This document shows, piece after piece, positions 43,890 through 56,062 of a DNA stretch of 64,000 bases. Each line of letters opens with the position of its first letter. Position 1 is the first letter of the stretch. The notes beneath the pieces were generated by a model that was not told where the DNA came from, searched no databases, and worked only from the letters and a program-made list of their open reading frames with translations. This DNA is from Camellia lanceoleosa (Eukaryota; Streptophyta; Magnoliopsida; Ericales; Theaceae), in contig CM045759.1 in the NCBI GenBank assembly GCA_025200525.1, positions 5,084,001 to 5,148,000 on the forward strand, read 5' to 3'. The position numbers and the translations under genes were made by a program.

Positions 43890-44968
43890 CCTTATTGAAT
43901 TCAAAGATCTATTTTCAGAACCAACTGGGTTGCCTCCACGACGAAGTCATGACAATTGTATGCCTTTGGTGGAGGAAACAAAACCTGCAAGTGTACGTCC
44001 TTATAGATATCCATTTTATCAAAAAAAAAAAAAAAAAAAAAGAAATAGAAAAGCTAGTTAGAGAAATGTTGAATACTGGAATCATAAGACCCAACAATAG
44101 TTCGTACTTATCCCACGTGCTTTTAGTTTGAAAACATGATAGGAGTTGGCACATGTGCATCGACTATCGGGCTCTTAACAAAGTCACCATAAAATATAAA
44201 TTTCCCATTCCTGTTGTTGATAAGTTATTAGATGAATTGCATGGATCTAAGTTCTTCTCTAAACTAGATCTATGATCCGAATATCACCAAATCCGAGTGC
44301 ATGATGAAGACATACCCAAGATAGTTTTTCAAGCTCATGAGGGTCGTTATGAATTTTTGGTAATACCTTTTGGGTTAAACAATGCACCATCAACCTTCCA
44401 AAGTTTAATGAATAACATTTGTAGACCTTATTTACAACAATCTGTCTTTGCATTTTTTGATGATATATTGGTATATAGCCAGACTTGGAAAGATCATCTA
44501 ATCCATCTGGGGGTATTTTTCAACATTCTAAGGTAACACAATCTGTTTGTGAAAGAATCCAAATGCAAATTCGGATACAAGGAAATTGATTACTTAGGTC
44601 ATGTGATTCCAACAAAGGGAATAACAGTTGATCCTTCAAAGACTTCCTGTATGATTAAATGGCCAAAACCATCTTCTACAAGAGCTTTGAGATATTGTCC
44701 GCTTTGGCCAGAGCCTCACGGTTTTGTTTATCTTTAGAAAAGGCCTCGTACTAGTTAGGAGTTAGTTAACTTATTAAGTGGGTTGTAGATGCCTCTGAAA
44801 CCGATGTGGAACAAACCCATTTTGGGCTCCCACAGGTACTAAAGGAAATTCATTAAAGACTATGGGAAAATTGCAATCCCTTTGACAATATTGCTTAAGA
44901 AGAATGCTTGGTCTTGTTCCATTGAAGCTGAACAAGCTTTTAAAACTCTCAAGGAGCTAATGATACAA
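43890..44968 (+). pseudogene. Chromovirus reverse transcriptase remnant of element C
   Basis: Contains KLVREMLNTGIIRPNNSSYL, FQAHEGRYEFLVIPFGLNNA, PSTFQSLMNNICRPYL and the catalytic block FFDDILVYS. Then come CKFGYKEIDYLGHVIPTKGI and, after a 130-base foreign stretch (44700-44835), KFIKDYGKIA-type and EQAFKTLKELM-type strings of the RT-RNase H connection. A 19-A expansion near 44023 and several stops and frame changes break it. Confidence 0.8.
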
Positions 44969-44969
44969 G

Positions 44970-46230
44970 CCTTTGTCTTGGTTATGTTTGTAATAATTAG
45001 TTAATTAGGACATTTGGACCCTTTTGTACGAGGGCAAATTTGTAAGCCTTGATACATGTCTTCTAACCGTTATTTCTTTCTCCTTTTTATTTACATGCTT
45101 ACCGTAATTGTATAGCATCATATTTTCTTTTATCATTACCATGATTTATATCCATTTTTGCATGCATTAGGGTTCGGATCATCATACTTGATATCATTGA
45201 TTATTTCTTAAAACGAATATGTGTGTCGTCTCATGTTTTGAGTAGATTCCTATATCATGTTAGTAGCCGAATCTAGTAATTGCATTCTTGTACGTGATGC
45301 ATTAGTCATTTTACATATTAGGATCATGCATCTTCGTAACTATCTTCTCTTTTTTGGCTAGCCTTGGACGAGTTTTGGGTAAGCATTTTTGCTTTAGCAT
45401 ACTGTATGTGTGTCTTTGTTACCATGTTGAGCATACTACCATGAGGCTACTCGCTTACTTGCAATATCTCTATGAATGCCTATGGTTGGAGACTATGTTG
45501 CTTAGATTGGAATGACTTTGATTATTGTACATATGAGCACGGTTTTCTTTTGAGTTGCACATATTCAAAACTCTTTTAAAAAAAGCATGAAATCAAACTA
45601 TTTCAAAATAAGTGACGTGGTCTATACTTGTTTGCTTCACATAGTAATGTCAGTATATTAATAATCAGAATATGAGCTTATAATGTCTATAAAAATTCAC
45701 ATCATGACTTAGTAAAGGCTAATCTTTGATCGGGTGAGTGGAGTGCTCAATTCATGATATTCACCTGTCATACCTAAGTTTCCGAACCAAGACAACTTTG
45801 GTTATGACGGACAAGTGGCCTCTGGCACGAGTCACGGGTTTTCTAAATTTTTCAAAAATATTTAAGTGGTGACTCTGAAATCTGGCAATGCAGTCCATTT
45901 TTGGTATCTCTGATGATTAATAGATTTTCTAGGATTTGCCGGATTTGGACTCTTATTCATTTTTCTGTTTCACATTACACTTGTGAAACCGGATTCTCAA
46001 CCACAAGAGTCCGAACTGTAGGGCAATTGCATCCAATGAGACTAAACCCCTCCGATAAGCGCGAAAAGCCAGCTACACCTTCGAATGAGAAGAACCCACT
46101 GATTTCTTCTTGTCTCTTCATTCAACAAGCTACTAGTGACTTTGCTCATTATGATAACTCTATCAGGTGCCGAATTACTAACCGTCACAACCAAAGTCTC
46201 CCTACTTTCAGGCTAGGAACTAAGTAGCAT
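44970..46230 (+). mobile_element. Relic of an Ogre/Tat LTR end and leader
   Basis: Between 45775 and 45900 the order AAGTTTCCGAACCAAGACAA, CTTTGGTTATGACGGACAAG, TGGCCTCTGGCACGAGTCA, TTTTCTAAATTTTTC, AGTGGTGACTCTGAAATC, TGGCAATGCAGTCC matches, nearly base for base, the minus strand of 59400-59560. Further on, GAGTCCGAACTGTAGGG matches 59325-59345 inverted. This is an LTR 3' end, a degenerate TGGCGACTC primer site and the start of the interior. The rest of the element is missing. Confidence 0.7.
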
Positions 46231-46239
46231 CAAAGCCTG

Positions 46240-46662
46240 CAACTCATCATCAAAAATAATTTTCATAGAAGCAAGTTGGTTAACAATGCTTTTTATTTCA
46301 TTCAAATGTTCCAGAATGGGGCTGTCATCTTTATATTTTAAATTAACTAAATTTCAAAACAGAAAAGCTTTATTTGTGGCTGATTTTCTATCATAAAGAC
46401 CTAACTTTTTCCATAAATCATGTGTCAAAGTTTCAGTAGCAGCATGATAAAACACACTGTCATCAATCCATTGATAGATACCACCAACAGTTTTTTGATT
46501 AAACTTCTTTCATTTATCATCTTGCATATCCTCGGGTTTGCCACTATCACCCTCAATATGCCCATACAAATCTTTACAAAATAATAGGTTTTCCATTTTA
46601 GTTTTCCTAGTTACCTAATTGCTTCCATTAAAACTAGACATACGACCCACATTCTCATCCAT
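46240..46662 (-). pseudogene. Ty1/copia gag remnant
   Basis: On the minus strand it starts MDENVGRMSSFNGSN, then KMENLLFCKDLYGHIEGD, GGIYQWIDDSVFYHAATE, TLTHDLWKKLGLYDRKSA, KYKDDSPILEHLNEIKSIVN and QLASMKIIFDDELQAL, the copia gag (UBN2-type) order. At least three in-frame stops are seen (near 46617, 46515 and 46350). Confidence 0.8.
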
Positions 46663-46713
46663 TGATTTACAGAAATAAATAAACACAAATAAACCGTAAG
46701 TTCTAATACTAGT

Positions 46714-47345
46714 TGTTAGAGAAAATAGATAATTTTCCACACGTAAATTAATCAATGCAAATAAAAACTAATGCGGAAAAAATTAAATCAACAACACAAG
46801 AATTTTTATGTGATTCCCTCAATGTAAGGTATGTCCACGAGACCGAAATTTGATTCCACTATCAACCAATAGTTTTCAAAGGATTATAAACGAGACACGA
46901 TGGTCTTACAAACTACCTTGAGATGAATTCTTAATAATCACAAATAATCAAGAGGAAAGATCTCGCTAAATAGATGAATAAAAATCTTCGAAACAGAGTT
47001 GAAGAGGACCCAAAATAACAAACTAAACAATGCTTCGAAGCAAAATAGCACCAAACAAAGCACAAAGCTTTGTACCAATAGCACTGAAAAATACACAGCA
47101 GCACTTAGGAAATCAATTCGACAACACCCTCTTCAGAAAGGCAAAGACAATCCCAAAACAATATTGTTGACTCTTGGGCTTTTTATCAAAACCTTAACTG
47201 CCATCAAACAGATTTTTAAATATTCATTGAGCCTCCAAAAGTCAAATATAATATATAAAAATATATTATAACTAATACCAAATCAAATTAAATATTTTAA
47301 TAAACTAATTGGGTCTCATACTCCATTAAGGAGATATACCCAACA
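46714..47345 (-). repeat. 5' LTR of the copia gag remnant
   Basis: On the minus strand it starts TGTTGGGTATATCTCC and ends TTTTCTCTAACA, with a degenerate initiator-methionine primer site (CTAGTATTAGAAC, plus strand about 46700-46712) between it and gag. Length is 632 bp. The other LTR is absent. Confidence 0.75.
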
Positions 47346-47602
47346 GGTTTCTTATTATGGGTTGGGTTAAATCAAGCTGACAACCGGTTACTCTGGGGCG
47401 TAGGCCCACGGATGCCATGATGATACCTTAGAGCATCTTGTTTATTTCTATTAAAAAAAAAAAAAAAAATTGGTGTCCTGTTGTACAGTTGTCTTTTTTT
47501 TTTTTTTTGTTTTTGGAAAGCCACAAAAAATAAATCCCTTTTTTTTTATTTATTTATCATTTTCACATAATATCATCATTCATCAGTAAAAATAAAAACA
47601 AC
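47346..47602. other. 3' flank of the MICU-type gene
   Basis: AT-rich 3' UTR-like and intergenic DNA with A and T runs near 47452-47510. On the minus strand, AATAAAAAA- and TTTATTTTTGTGG-type strings could serve as 3' processing signals. Confidence 0.35.
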
Positions 47603-47948
47603 TTAAAGTAGCATCTTTGAATAAGAGCAATTATTTGTACACTCCAACCAGCAAGAAAATAATCCCATGAATCCTGCCTCCCTCGGTAGTGTGACATCCC
47701 TTTCCCGTCTTTGTAATACTCTTAAAAACTCATCCGAGCTCAAACTCCCATCATGATTAGTGTCGAACACATAAAATATCATATTCACCACATTCTCCGT
47801 GAGAGAGATACCACAAACCTTGCAACCAAACATACTAACTTTGTTAGTATCAGTTATGAAATATGCTCAATTGATTGGAAAAAAATATGTGCATAGTAAG
47901 TTTATTACATGATATGCAGCTCTTTGGAAATCGGGCTTTGTCAAGAGC
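47603..47948 (-). pseudogene. MICU-type mitochondrial calcium-uptake EF-hand protein, 3' end, disrupted
   Basis: The last exon (47818 down to 47603) encodes VCGISLTENVVNMIFYVFDT and the EF-hand loop DTNHDGSLSSDEF, then LRVLQRRERDV and a CTNNC..SKMLL C-terminus, as in plant MICU (calcium uptake protein, mitochondrial), which gates the calcium uniporter in the intermembrane space. A 90-bp intron (GTAATAAAC..GCAAG) separates it from the upstream exon part 47948-47909, reading LLTKPDFQRAAYH. That exon is cut at 47949 by the LTR start TGTGGGG of the Tat element; AGAGC (47944-47948) would be its target site. The remaining frame is intact, but the gene upstream lies beyond more than 11 kb of transposon, so this copy should not make normal MICU unless transcribed through. 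Confidence 0.85.
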
Positions 47949-48698
47949 TGTGGGGTTATATTTCTGAGTATCAACACGTGGCAAGGTGACGCCGACGTGT
48001 CAGCCGAGGTTCCACGTGTCACAGTAAAGTTTTGCCAAGGTACTCTAGTAATTGCTGAGGTGAGTTCCGAAGACATCTTAATTCGGGATAAAAGCCTCCA
48101 TCCTCGGCTTAACGTGCAAAGGCCGAGCTACCCGCAGAAGAACAAAGCCGAGGTTATTGTTAGATGCCTATATAAAATATTATCTTGATCAGATGGATGT
48201 CCAGCCATGTGAAGAAAGCCATGAGGCTATCATCTCATCAACTAGTTGGCCTTGAGGCCATGTGAGATAGCCATGAGGCCACTAAAAGCCATGTGAAGTA
48301 ATAAAGAGCTTTTACCTGGAAAGCTGCCAAAAGTGCAACAATGGGCTGGCAAGCCAGCTCAAAAGCTGGTAACCTCTCCATCTCTATTCCGGTGTATATA
48401 TAGAGATGGAGGATAACAAATAGGGGAACGACACAGAGAGAAGAGAGACAACTAGAAGCTAATGGTATCACTGACAATTTCAAGCCTTAGAGAGTGAGGG
48501 AATTACAGTGAGTTAATTGTAATTTTACCATTCATTCAATATAGTGAATTACCTCGGCCTCCCATGGACGTAGGCAATATTGCCGAACCACGTTAAATCC
48601 TTTGTGTCTTTGTGTTATTATCTGTGCCATCTATTCTACCTGTGTTTTTACCGCTGAATCACCAAGATAGGCAGTGTGATCAGAAAATCACTCACACA
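47949..48698 (+). repeat. 5' LTR of element F
   Basis: Starts TGTGGGGTTATATTTCTGAG and ends ACTCACACA. TATA-like GTGTATATATAGAGATGG lies near 48392. CCATGGACGTAGGCAATATT followed by GCCGAACCACGTTAAATCC resembles the motif in elements A and B. GCCATGTGA repeats occur near 48205-48295. Confidence 0.75.
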
Positions 48699-48701
48699 AT
48701 T

Positions 48702-48716
48702 TGGCGCCATCTGTGG
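48702..48716 (+). promoter_or_regulatory. Primer-binding site of element F
   Basis: TGGCGCCATCTGTGG begins three bases after the LTR CA end. TGGCGCC-type primer sites are typical of Tat-group elements. Confidence 0.75.
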
Positions 48717-48733
48717 AAAAGTAAGACGAATAG

Positions 48734-51700
48734 ATGGCCAGTAACGCAATAAACGAGAAGGTCGGCGGCAACACACCCACTGGGAGTGGCAGGCCTATTG
48801 ACCTTGACCTCGAAGGAGACAACCACAACGACAAAACCCGTGACCAGGGGCACGGAGCGAAAGACGTCGTCCAGGAGGGCGACACTTCGAAGAAGACGGA
48901 CCAGGGCAGATACTACAAGGAGGATAACCTCCAGATATGGAGGGATAGGTGCATACGAAGGGATGAGGAACTCAAAGACCTGGCAAACAAATTGGCAGAC
49001 CTGCAGTCGGTCGTCAATTTCATGATGCAAAGCAAGGTGATGCAGCCACCATTCCTACTGCAGGATACGCCAATCCCAGCAGTTAAAACTCAGAATAAAG
49101 GAAGGACAACAACTCCTGAAGCACCACAACGCTCCAGGAATAAGAAGCATTCTCACCCGTCCTCCGGGGAGGTCGGTAAGTCCCAGAGGACGTATAATAC
49201 AAAGGATCAGGAACTAGGAGAACATCGGCATGTACAAAAGCAGGTTCTCTGCTTCGACACAACCCATGGAGAAAGATCAAAACGGGCGTACCACGAGGCC
49301 GAGAGTAGCGTGCCAAAGGGACTAAAATCAAAAGATAGCCGAGCTCCGGGGAGGAGTAAAGAAGACTTGAGAAACTACCTCAAGAGGAGAGAACAGAACG
49401 TTGAAGCCGAGGTAAATTCGTTCATCAAGCCGAGGACACCATTCTCAGTGGAACTGGACAAATTTGAAGCACCAAAAAGATTCAGCATGCCGAGGTTTCA
49501 AATTTATGATGGTAAGTCAGACCCTAACTTCCATGTTAGATTATTTTTAAACTCAATGGCATTATACAGTGGAAATGAGCCTTTTCTCTGCAAAGTATTC
49601 CCATCGTCCTTTGGGGAGATTGCATCGGATTAGTTCCATAGATTACCAAAGGGAAGCGTAAGGACGTGGGAAAGCCTGGCCGAGATGTTTGTGGCCAGGT
49701 TCGTGACGAACAAGCTGCAGCCATTAAGGGTGGATTCTCTAATGGCCTTAAAGATCAGTAAAGATGAAGGCCTTAGGGCCTATGCAAAAAGATACTACGA
49801 GGTGTTCAACCGAATACCTGAATGCAACCAGGAGGTAGCGGTCGTGTCATTCAAGAATGGCCTGAAAGAAGATTGTTCATTACGGAAATCTTTGGCAAAG
49901 ACATTGCCAAAGAACATGGAGGAACTCATGGCAAGGATCGAAAAGTACGCCAGAGCCGAGGAAGATACATCGGCATCGAAGCAGGTCAAACAGGAGCAAG
50001 GGAACGGCTCGCCGAAGCGAAGCCGAAGTAACAACGGATTCAGCAAGGCAGAGGTAGAGCTGAGGGCTAAACAAGCAGTGACAACTGTGTTCCGAATTCC
50101 AATTCAAAAGGTCCTAGGAAAAATTCGGGGCCAGCCCTATTTTAGAACCCCGGCAAGGCAACCCGGGGAGTTTATGGGAAGAAACGCGGACAGACATTGC
50201 TCATATCACAATGAAAACGGACATACAACACAAGGTTGCAGAGCCCTCAAAGCGCACTTGGAAGATCTGGTGAGGCAGGGCCACTTAAGAGACCTTGTTG
50301 ATGAAACCAGAACAAGAGAAGAACAGACAAGACTACCTCAGGCAGAAGCGGCCCCACCACCGCCACAACCTTGGGCAGAAAGACCTCGCGTAGTAAATGT
50401 GATTCATTCCAAGGTGAATGAAAACGACGTTCGGGGAGAAACCCAAAGAGTAAAGCACTTGCAGTACATGAACCAGGTCGGACTGAAAAGACCTCGGCCA
50501 GAAGATTGCCCAGGTCCGATGATAACCTTCACCGAGGCCGACCTAGAGATGGTCCAGCATCCACATAATGATGCCTTGGTAGTATCCCTCCAGGTTGGGG
50601 AGTGCCAAGTAAAACGCATCTTGATAGATTAAGGCAGCTCTTGCAACATCATGTACGTTAAATGTTACAAGGAGTTGGGCCTTCACCCTGATGACCTGGA
50701 GCAGTCGGATGGCCCGATGGTCGGCTTCAACGGAACGCTGACGTGGCCCCTTGGTGCCACAACCTTGGACGTACAAGCAGGCACAAAGATGATCAAGACC
50801 GAGTTCATCGTGATTGATACACCTTCACCATACAACATCATCATGGGCAGGCCGTGGTTGCATGCAATGGGGGCAGTACCATCAACATTGCACCAACTAC
50901 TGCGCTTTCCAACAGAGCATGGGATTGAAGAAATTAGAGGGGATCAACTGCAGGCAAAGAATTGCTCCATGGCTGCAATGAAGACTACTTGCAACATTCG
51001 AGAACCAGCCAGAGTCGAAGTTGAAGACGAGGACATGGAAGTCCTAGATGATGTCGGCAAAGAGCCGGCCGAGAAAAGTGAGGAATCACTAAAGAAAATT
51101 ATCGTCCAGGAGGGCGATGAGGAACGCTTTTTTCTTCTCGGCTCAGGCTTAGCCGAGAAAGAAGAAAGAGAACTGGAAGCCTTTTTGAGAACGAACATAG
51201 AAGTGTTTGCCTGGACACCTTATGAAATCCCTGGTATTGACCCCGAGGTCACATGTCACAGACTGAACGTCGATAGGTCGGCTAAACCTGTGATACAACG
51301 AGCTCGGAGACCAACGTTGATACACGTCGAAGCAGTGGAAGAAGAGGTTGACAAACTTCTAGAAGCCAGGGCCATCAGAGAAGTCAATTATCCAACATGG
51401 CTATCAAACACTGTGGTGGTAAAAAAAAAAAAACGGTAAATGGAGGGTTTGCGTAGATTTTACAAGCCTAAATAAAGCCTGTCCCAAAGACAGCTTCCCT
51501 CTGCCAAAAATTGACCAGCTGGTGGATGCTACATCTGGACATGGGAGGATGAGCTTCCTGGACGCTTATAGGGGGTATCACCAGATAGCCATGTACCCCC
51601 CAGACGAGGAAAAGACAGCGTTCATCACCCCAAAAGGCCTGTACTGTTACAGGGTGATGCCTTTTGGACTAAAGAACGCAGGAGCAACATACCAAAGGCT

Positions 51701-54399
51701 GGTAACTAAAATGTTCAAACACCAGATAGGCCAAAAAGTGGAAGTCTACATCGACGACATGGTTGTAAAGACCAAGAAGCCAGAAAATCATCTTGCCGAC
51801 CTAGCCGAGGTATTTAACATACTCAAAACATATCGACTCCGACTCAATGTATCAAAGTGCGCGTTTGGGGTTGGATCTGGTAAGTTTCTAGGATACCTGG
51901 TCACAAGAAGGGAAATAGAAGCCAGCCCAGATCAGATCAAGGCCATCCTAGAACTACAGAGCCCAACCTCGGCAAAGCAGGTTCAAATGCTCACTGGCAG
52001 GGCCGCAGCCCTAAACAGATTTATAAGCCGAAGTTCAGACAAATGTAAACCCTTCTTCAACCTGGTAAAAAAGACTGCAGACTTCCTGTGGACCAAAGAA
52101 TGTGAGGCCGCTTTGGCCGATCTAAAAAAGTACATGATCACGGCTCCAGTCCTCTCGACACCTGAGCCCGGGGAAGAGTTGTTTTTGTACTTAGCCGTAT
52201 CAGAACACGCGGTGAGCGCAGTACTAATCCGAGAAGAGAAGGGAGAAATTTGTCTATTATGTAAGTAAAACCCTAGCCAAATTTGAAACAAGGTACTTAC
52301 CACTGGAGAAGTTAATGTTGGCCTTAGTTATGGCCTCAAAGAAGTTGAACCACTACTTCCAAGCACACAAGATTTTGATACTAACAGAGCACCCATTAAA
52401 ATCCCTGTTACAACAAGGAGACTTGACAGGAAGAATTGCAAGGTGGGCAGTGGCCTTGGGCCAATATGACCTGGAATTCAGGCCCAGAACAGCAATCAAG
52501 GGCCAAGTTTTGGCCGACTTTGTGGCAGAATTTACGCCGGAGTCCGTCGGACGTCGGCCTCCCTTGAGCCGAGATGAACAAGGTCCCAGCAAGCAAAAAG
52601 CATCCCAGCCGACAGCAAAAGAACAAAGAACGGAAAAGCTTAGACCGTGCAGCATCTACATCGGCGACTCATTCAGACTCTTTGTCGACGGAAGTTCAAA
52701 CCGACGAGGAGCGGGGGCAGGAGTATTGCTGATATCCCCAGATGGAGAGATAATAGAGCAATCCATCCGTTTGGGGTTCAAGGCCTCAAACAATGAAGCT
52801 GAATACGAAGCATTGATTGCAGGACTAAAACTGGCAGCAGCAGCAGCAGAAGCCGATGAGGTAATAGTTTTTTGTGATTCACAATTAATTGTTAACCAAT
52901 CAACAGGAGAATTTGCAGCCAGGGACGAGAGGATGTCGGCATATGCAAAAGAGGTTATCAAATCAGCCGAGTTATTTCAGAACTGCCGACTTCTTCAAGT
53001 TAGCCGAGATGATAACAGCCACGCCGACGCATTGGCCAACTTGGCAAGTTCAATGCAGACTGGAAAGGCAAGAACAATTATGATCGACTACATGTCGGGC
53101 CCGAGCATAGAACCACGGGACGGAAAGCAAGAAGCAATGTGTGTGGACATGGGGCCGAGTTGGATGGATGCAATTGTTGCATTCCTTAAAGAAGGAAAAC
53201 TGCCAGAAGATCGCAAGGAGGCACACAAAGTCAGGCTGAAGTCGGCAAGGTTCAGCTTGACTGCGGACGGACATCTCTACAGAAGGTCCATCACTGGACC
53301 CCTTCTAAGGTGCGTACACCCTTTACAAGTTGAAGATTTTTTATATGAAATTCATGAAGGGATTTGTGGAAGTCACACTGGGGGCAGATTATTAGCCCAT
53401 AGGGCCATTACCCAAGGGTATTGGTGGCCATACATGCAAAAGGATGCAGAAGCATATGTGAAGAAATGTGAACCGTGCCAAAGGTTTGCACCCTTGATTC
53501 ATCAGCCAGCTGCCGACCTGAATCCAGTATCCAGCCCTTGGTCGTTTGCCCAATGGGGCATGGATCTGGTCGAACAACTCCCCCAAGCAACTGGGCAGAG
53601 AAAATACTTGCTGGTAGCAACAGATTACTTCACAAAGTGGATAGAGGCACAACCTCTTGCTAAAATCCGAGATGTGGACGTCAAGAATTTCATATGGAAG
53701 AACATCATCACCAGATTTGGCATTTCCAGAGCCATTGTTGCCGACAACGGAACGCAGTTCGATAGTAAGCTCATCAAGAACTTCTGTGCGAAATTCAAGA
53801 TCAAGAATTACTTTTCAACACCAAGTTTCCCCCAAAGTAATAGACAAGCAGAAACATCCAACAAAGTAATTTTGGATGGAATAAAGAAGAGGTTGCAGGC
53901 AGCAAAAGGGAAGTGGGTAGATGAATTACCCAATGTGGTTTGGGCATATCGGACTACGCCGAGAAGATCAACAGGGGAATCTCCCTTTGCCATGGCCTAT
54001 GGCACAGAAGCAGTCATTCCACTGGAAGTCGGCATCCCAGGGATCCGAACCCAGGGAGTCGAAAATGGGACTAATGATATACTCTTAGCCCGAGATCTGG
54101 ATCTTTTAGAAGAACGAAGAGAGAAGGCTGCAATTCAGCTTGCAGTGTACCAGCAACAGCTTGCCAGAGCCTACAACAAGAAAGTCAACCCAAGAGATTT
54201 TCAAGTCGGCGACCTAGTCTTGAGAAAAGTGGTCGGGAACAAGAAAGATCCCAGGGAGGGCAAGCTTGGCCCAAACTGGAAAGGGCCTTACAGAATTACC
54301 TCAGTGTTAGGTAATGGAGCTTATCGGCTTGAAGACAATGAAGGCAAAGCATTGCCAAGACCCTGGAACACTTGTAACTTGAAATTTTTCTATCATTAA
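48734..54399 (+). pseudogene. Tat gag-pol polyprotein with two stops and two frameshifts
   Basis: Gag runs from MASNAINEKVGGN to the capsid-like block around 49685-49960 (RVDSLMALKISKDEGLRAYA, FNRIPECNQEVAV) and a CSYHNENGHTTQGCRALKAH zinc-knuckle-like motif. Protease follows (RILID, then GSSCNIMY), then RT ([34 protein letters not shown]), RNase H (LFVDGSSNRRGAGAGVLL, NNEAEYEALIAGL, HADALANLAS) and integrase (CEPCQRF, WGMDLVEQL, VADNGTQF, RQAETSNKVI, TTPRRSTGESPF). Breaks: a TAG at 49631 where the family has Trp before FHRLP; a TAA at 50630 next to the protease active site; a frame slip in the A-run near 51430; and a second near 52247 before RNase H. Everything else is open, so decay is modest. 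No envelope gene is present. Confidence 0.9.
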
Positions 54400-54439
54400 G
54401 ATGATCATTATTCTTGGCCGATGTCATCAATAAACACAT

Positions 54440-55720
54440 ATGATTGATAAAGATGCTGGAAGACATGAAAAATGGGAACCCAAGTGGAACTCAGGTTCAC
54501 ATTGGGGGCTGAGAAGATGCAAAGGAGATGCAAAGGAACAGAGAAGATACAAAGCCTACCACTTGTTGAAATTTGTAGCAATTTACAAGTTGGTCTGACC
54601 GAATACAAAGCCTACCACTTGTTGAAATTTGTAGCAATTTACAAGTTGGTCTGGCCGAATACAAAGCCTACCACTTGTTGAAATTTGTAGCAATTTACAA
54701 GTTGGTCTGGCCGAATACAAAGCCTACCACTTGTTGAAATTTGTAGCAATTTACAAGTTGGTCTGGCCAAATACAAAGTCTACCACTTGTTAAAATTTGT
54801 AGCAATTTACAAGTTGGTTTGACCGAATACAAAGCTTGGCTTCGCTTGTTGAAATTTGTAGCAATTTACAAGTTGAAGTTAAGCCGAGGTTACTACTCTC
54901 CTCGCTTGTTGAAATTTGTAGCAATTTACAAGCTGGGGTGATGCTGATGCTATTGTTAACCGACATATAGCAATCAACAAGGTGGTCAAGCGAAGAAAGG
55001 TGTTCAAACTCTTGTTGAAATTCGCAGCAATGTACAAGTAGATCATTGTTTATCACCTGTTATAACTTGAGTAAAGTTTATTGTTTATATTAACCCTTGT
55101 TGAAATTTGTAGCAATTTACAAGTTGGTCAAACCGATTAAAAAGCTTAGCTTCGCTTGTTGAAATTTGTAGCAATTTACAAGTTGAAGTTAAGCCGAGAT
55201 GGTTCCTTGGCTTCACTTGTTGAAATTTGTAGCAATTTACAAGTTGGAGTCAAGCCGAGAAATGTGCTAGATGGATAAACCAAGGAAGATGTTTTGTTGA
55301 AATTTGTAGCAATTTACAAGTTGAAGCTACGCCGACATGTTATCATCTGTTGAAATTTGCAACAATTTACAGGTTCAAGTAAAAGTTGAGATTATTATTT
55401 AAACACTTGTTGAAATTTGCAGCAATTTACAGGTTGAAGTTAAGCCGACATGTTATCATCTGTTGAAATTTGCAGCATTTTACTGGTTGAAATAGAAGCT
55501 AAGTATATTACTTAAACCCTTGTTGAAATTTGCAGCAATTTACAAGTAGATCACTGCTTAACACTTGGTTATGACTTGAGAAAAGTTTACTGCATATGTT
55601 AATCCTTGTTGAAATTTGTAGCAATTTACAAGCAGGACAGACTGAGATTATTGTTTAAACACTTGTTGAAACTTGAGCAAGGTATGCAGTGTTAACAATG
55701 AATAGTATATGTTTTATACT
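54440..55720. repeat. Tandem repeats between pol and the antisense gene of element F
   Basis: A core with CTTGTTGAAATTTG then TAGCAATTTACAAGTTGG recurs about 17 times. The first five units (54545-54790) are 56-58 bp and nearly identical (spacer TCTGGCCGAATACAAAGCC); later ones diverge, alternating with AGTTAAGCCGAGNT spacers. Each core carries CTTGT..ACAAG inverted ends. Such blocks are characteristic of Tat elements and seed satellites. Confidence 0.85.
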
Positions 55721-56062
55721 TGTTGAAAATTATGAAAAGATTGCAGGTTAGAATCTTGCCGAAGTAAAACTTACAGTTATCATACCCGAGGTATGTAACC
55801 CCGAGGAGATTATGCAAAGGAAGAACCATATGAGTCATGCAAAATATTCTAAATATAGTCATACAGAAGCAATGAAGAATTAAAGACTAAGGCATCCAGA
55901 GAAAAGCAGTTGCATTTATAAATAAAGAAGGCACAATGGCCTAGCAAAAATCAATTGTTCACAAGTTTCAGAGAAAGACACATCGGCCATAAGGAAGAGG
56001 CTTACATTGTTCAGGAAGCAATAACAAAAACAAAAGAAACAAAGTAGAAAAACAAAAGACGT

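Larger units (their letters stand above)
39119..44969 (+). mobile_element. Element C: degenerate Ty3/gypsy chromovirus, split by element B
   Basis: An LTR-like stretch (about 39119-39458) ends GCTAGCA and is followed by TGGTATCAGAGC (39462-39473). A gag start at 39489 is interrupted at 39502 by element B; gag, protease and RT remains resume at 42840 and stop at 44969 inside the RT-RNase H connection. Gag and protease motifs and the methionyl primer site fit chromoviruses. Large deletions and stops are present. Integrase, chromodomain and 3' LTR are absent. Confidence 0.8.

Noticed and set aside
54440..55720. CRISPR-like regular repeats
   Set aside because: Eukaryotic retrotransposon context, spacers are themselves repeated and units drift; no Cas genes.
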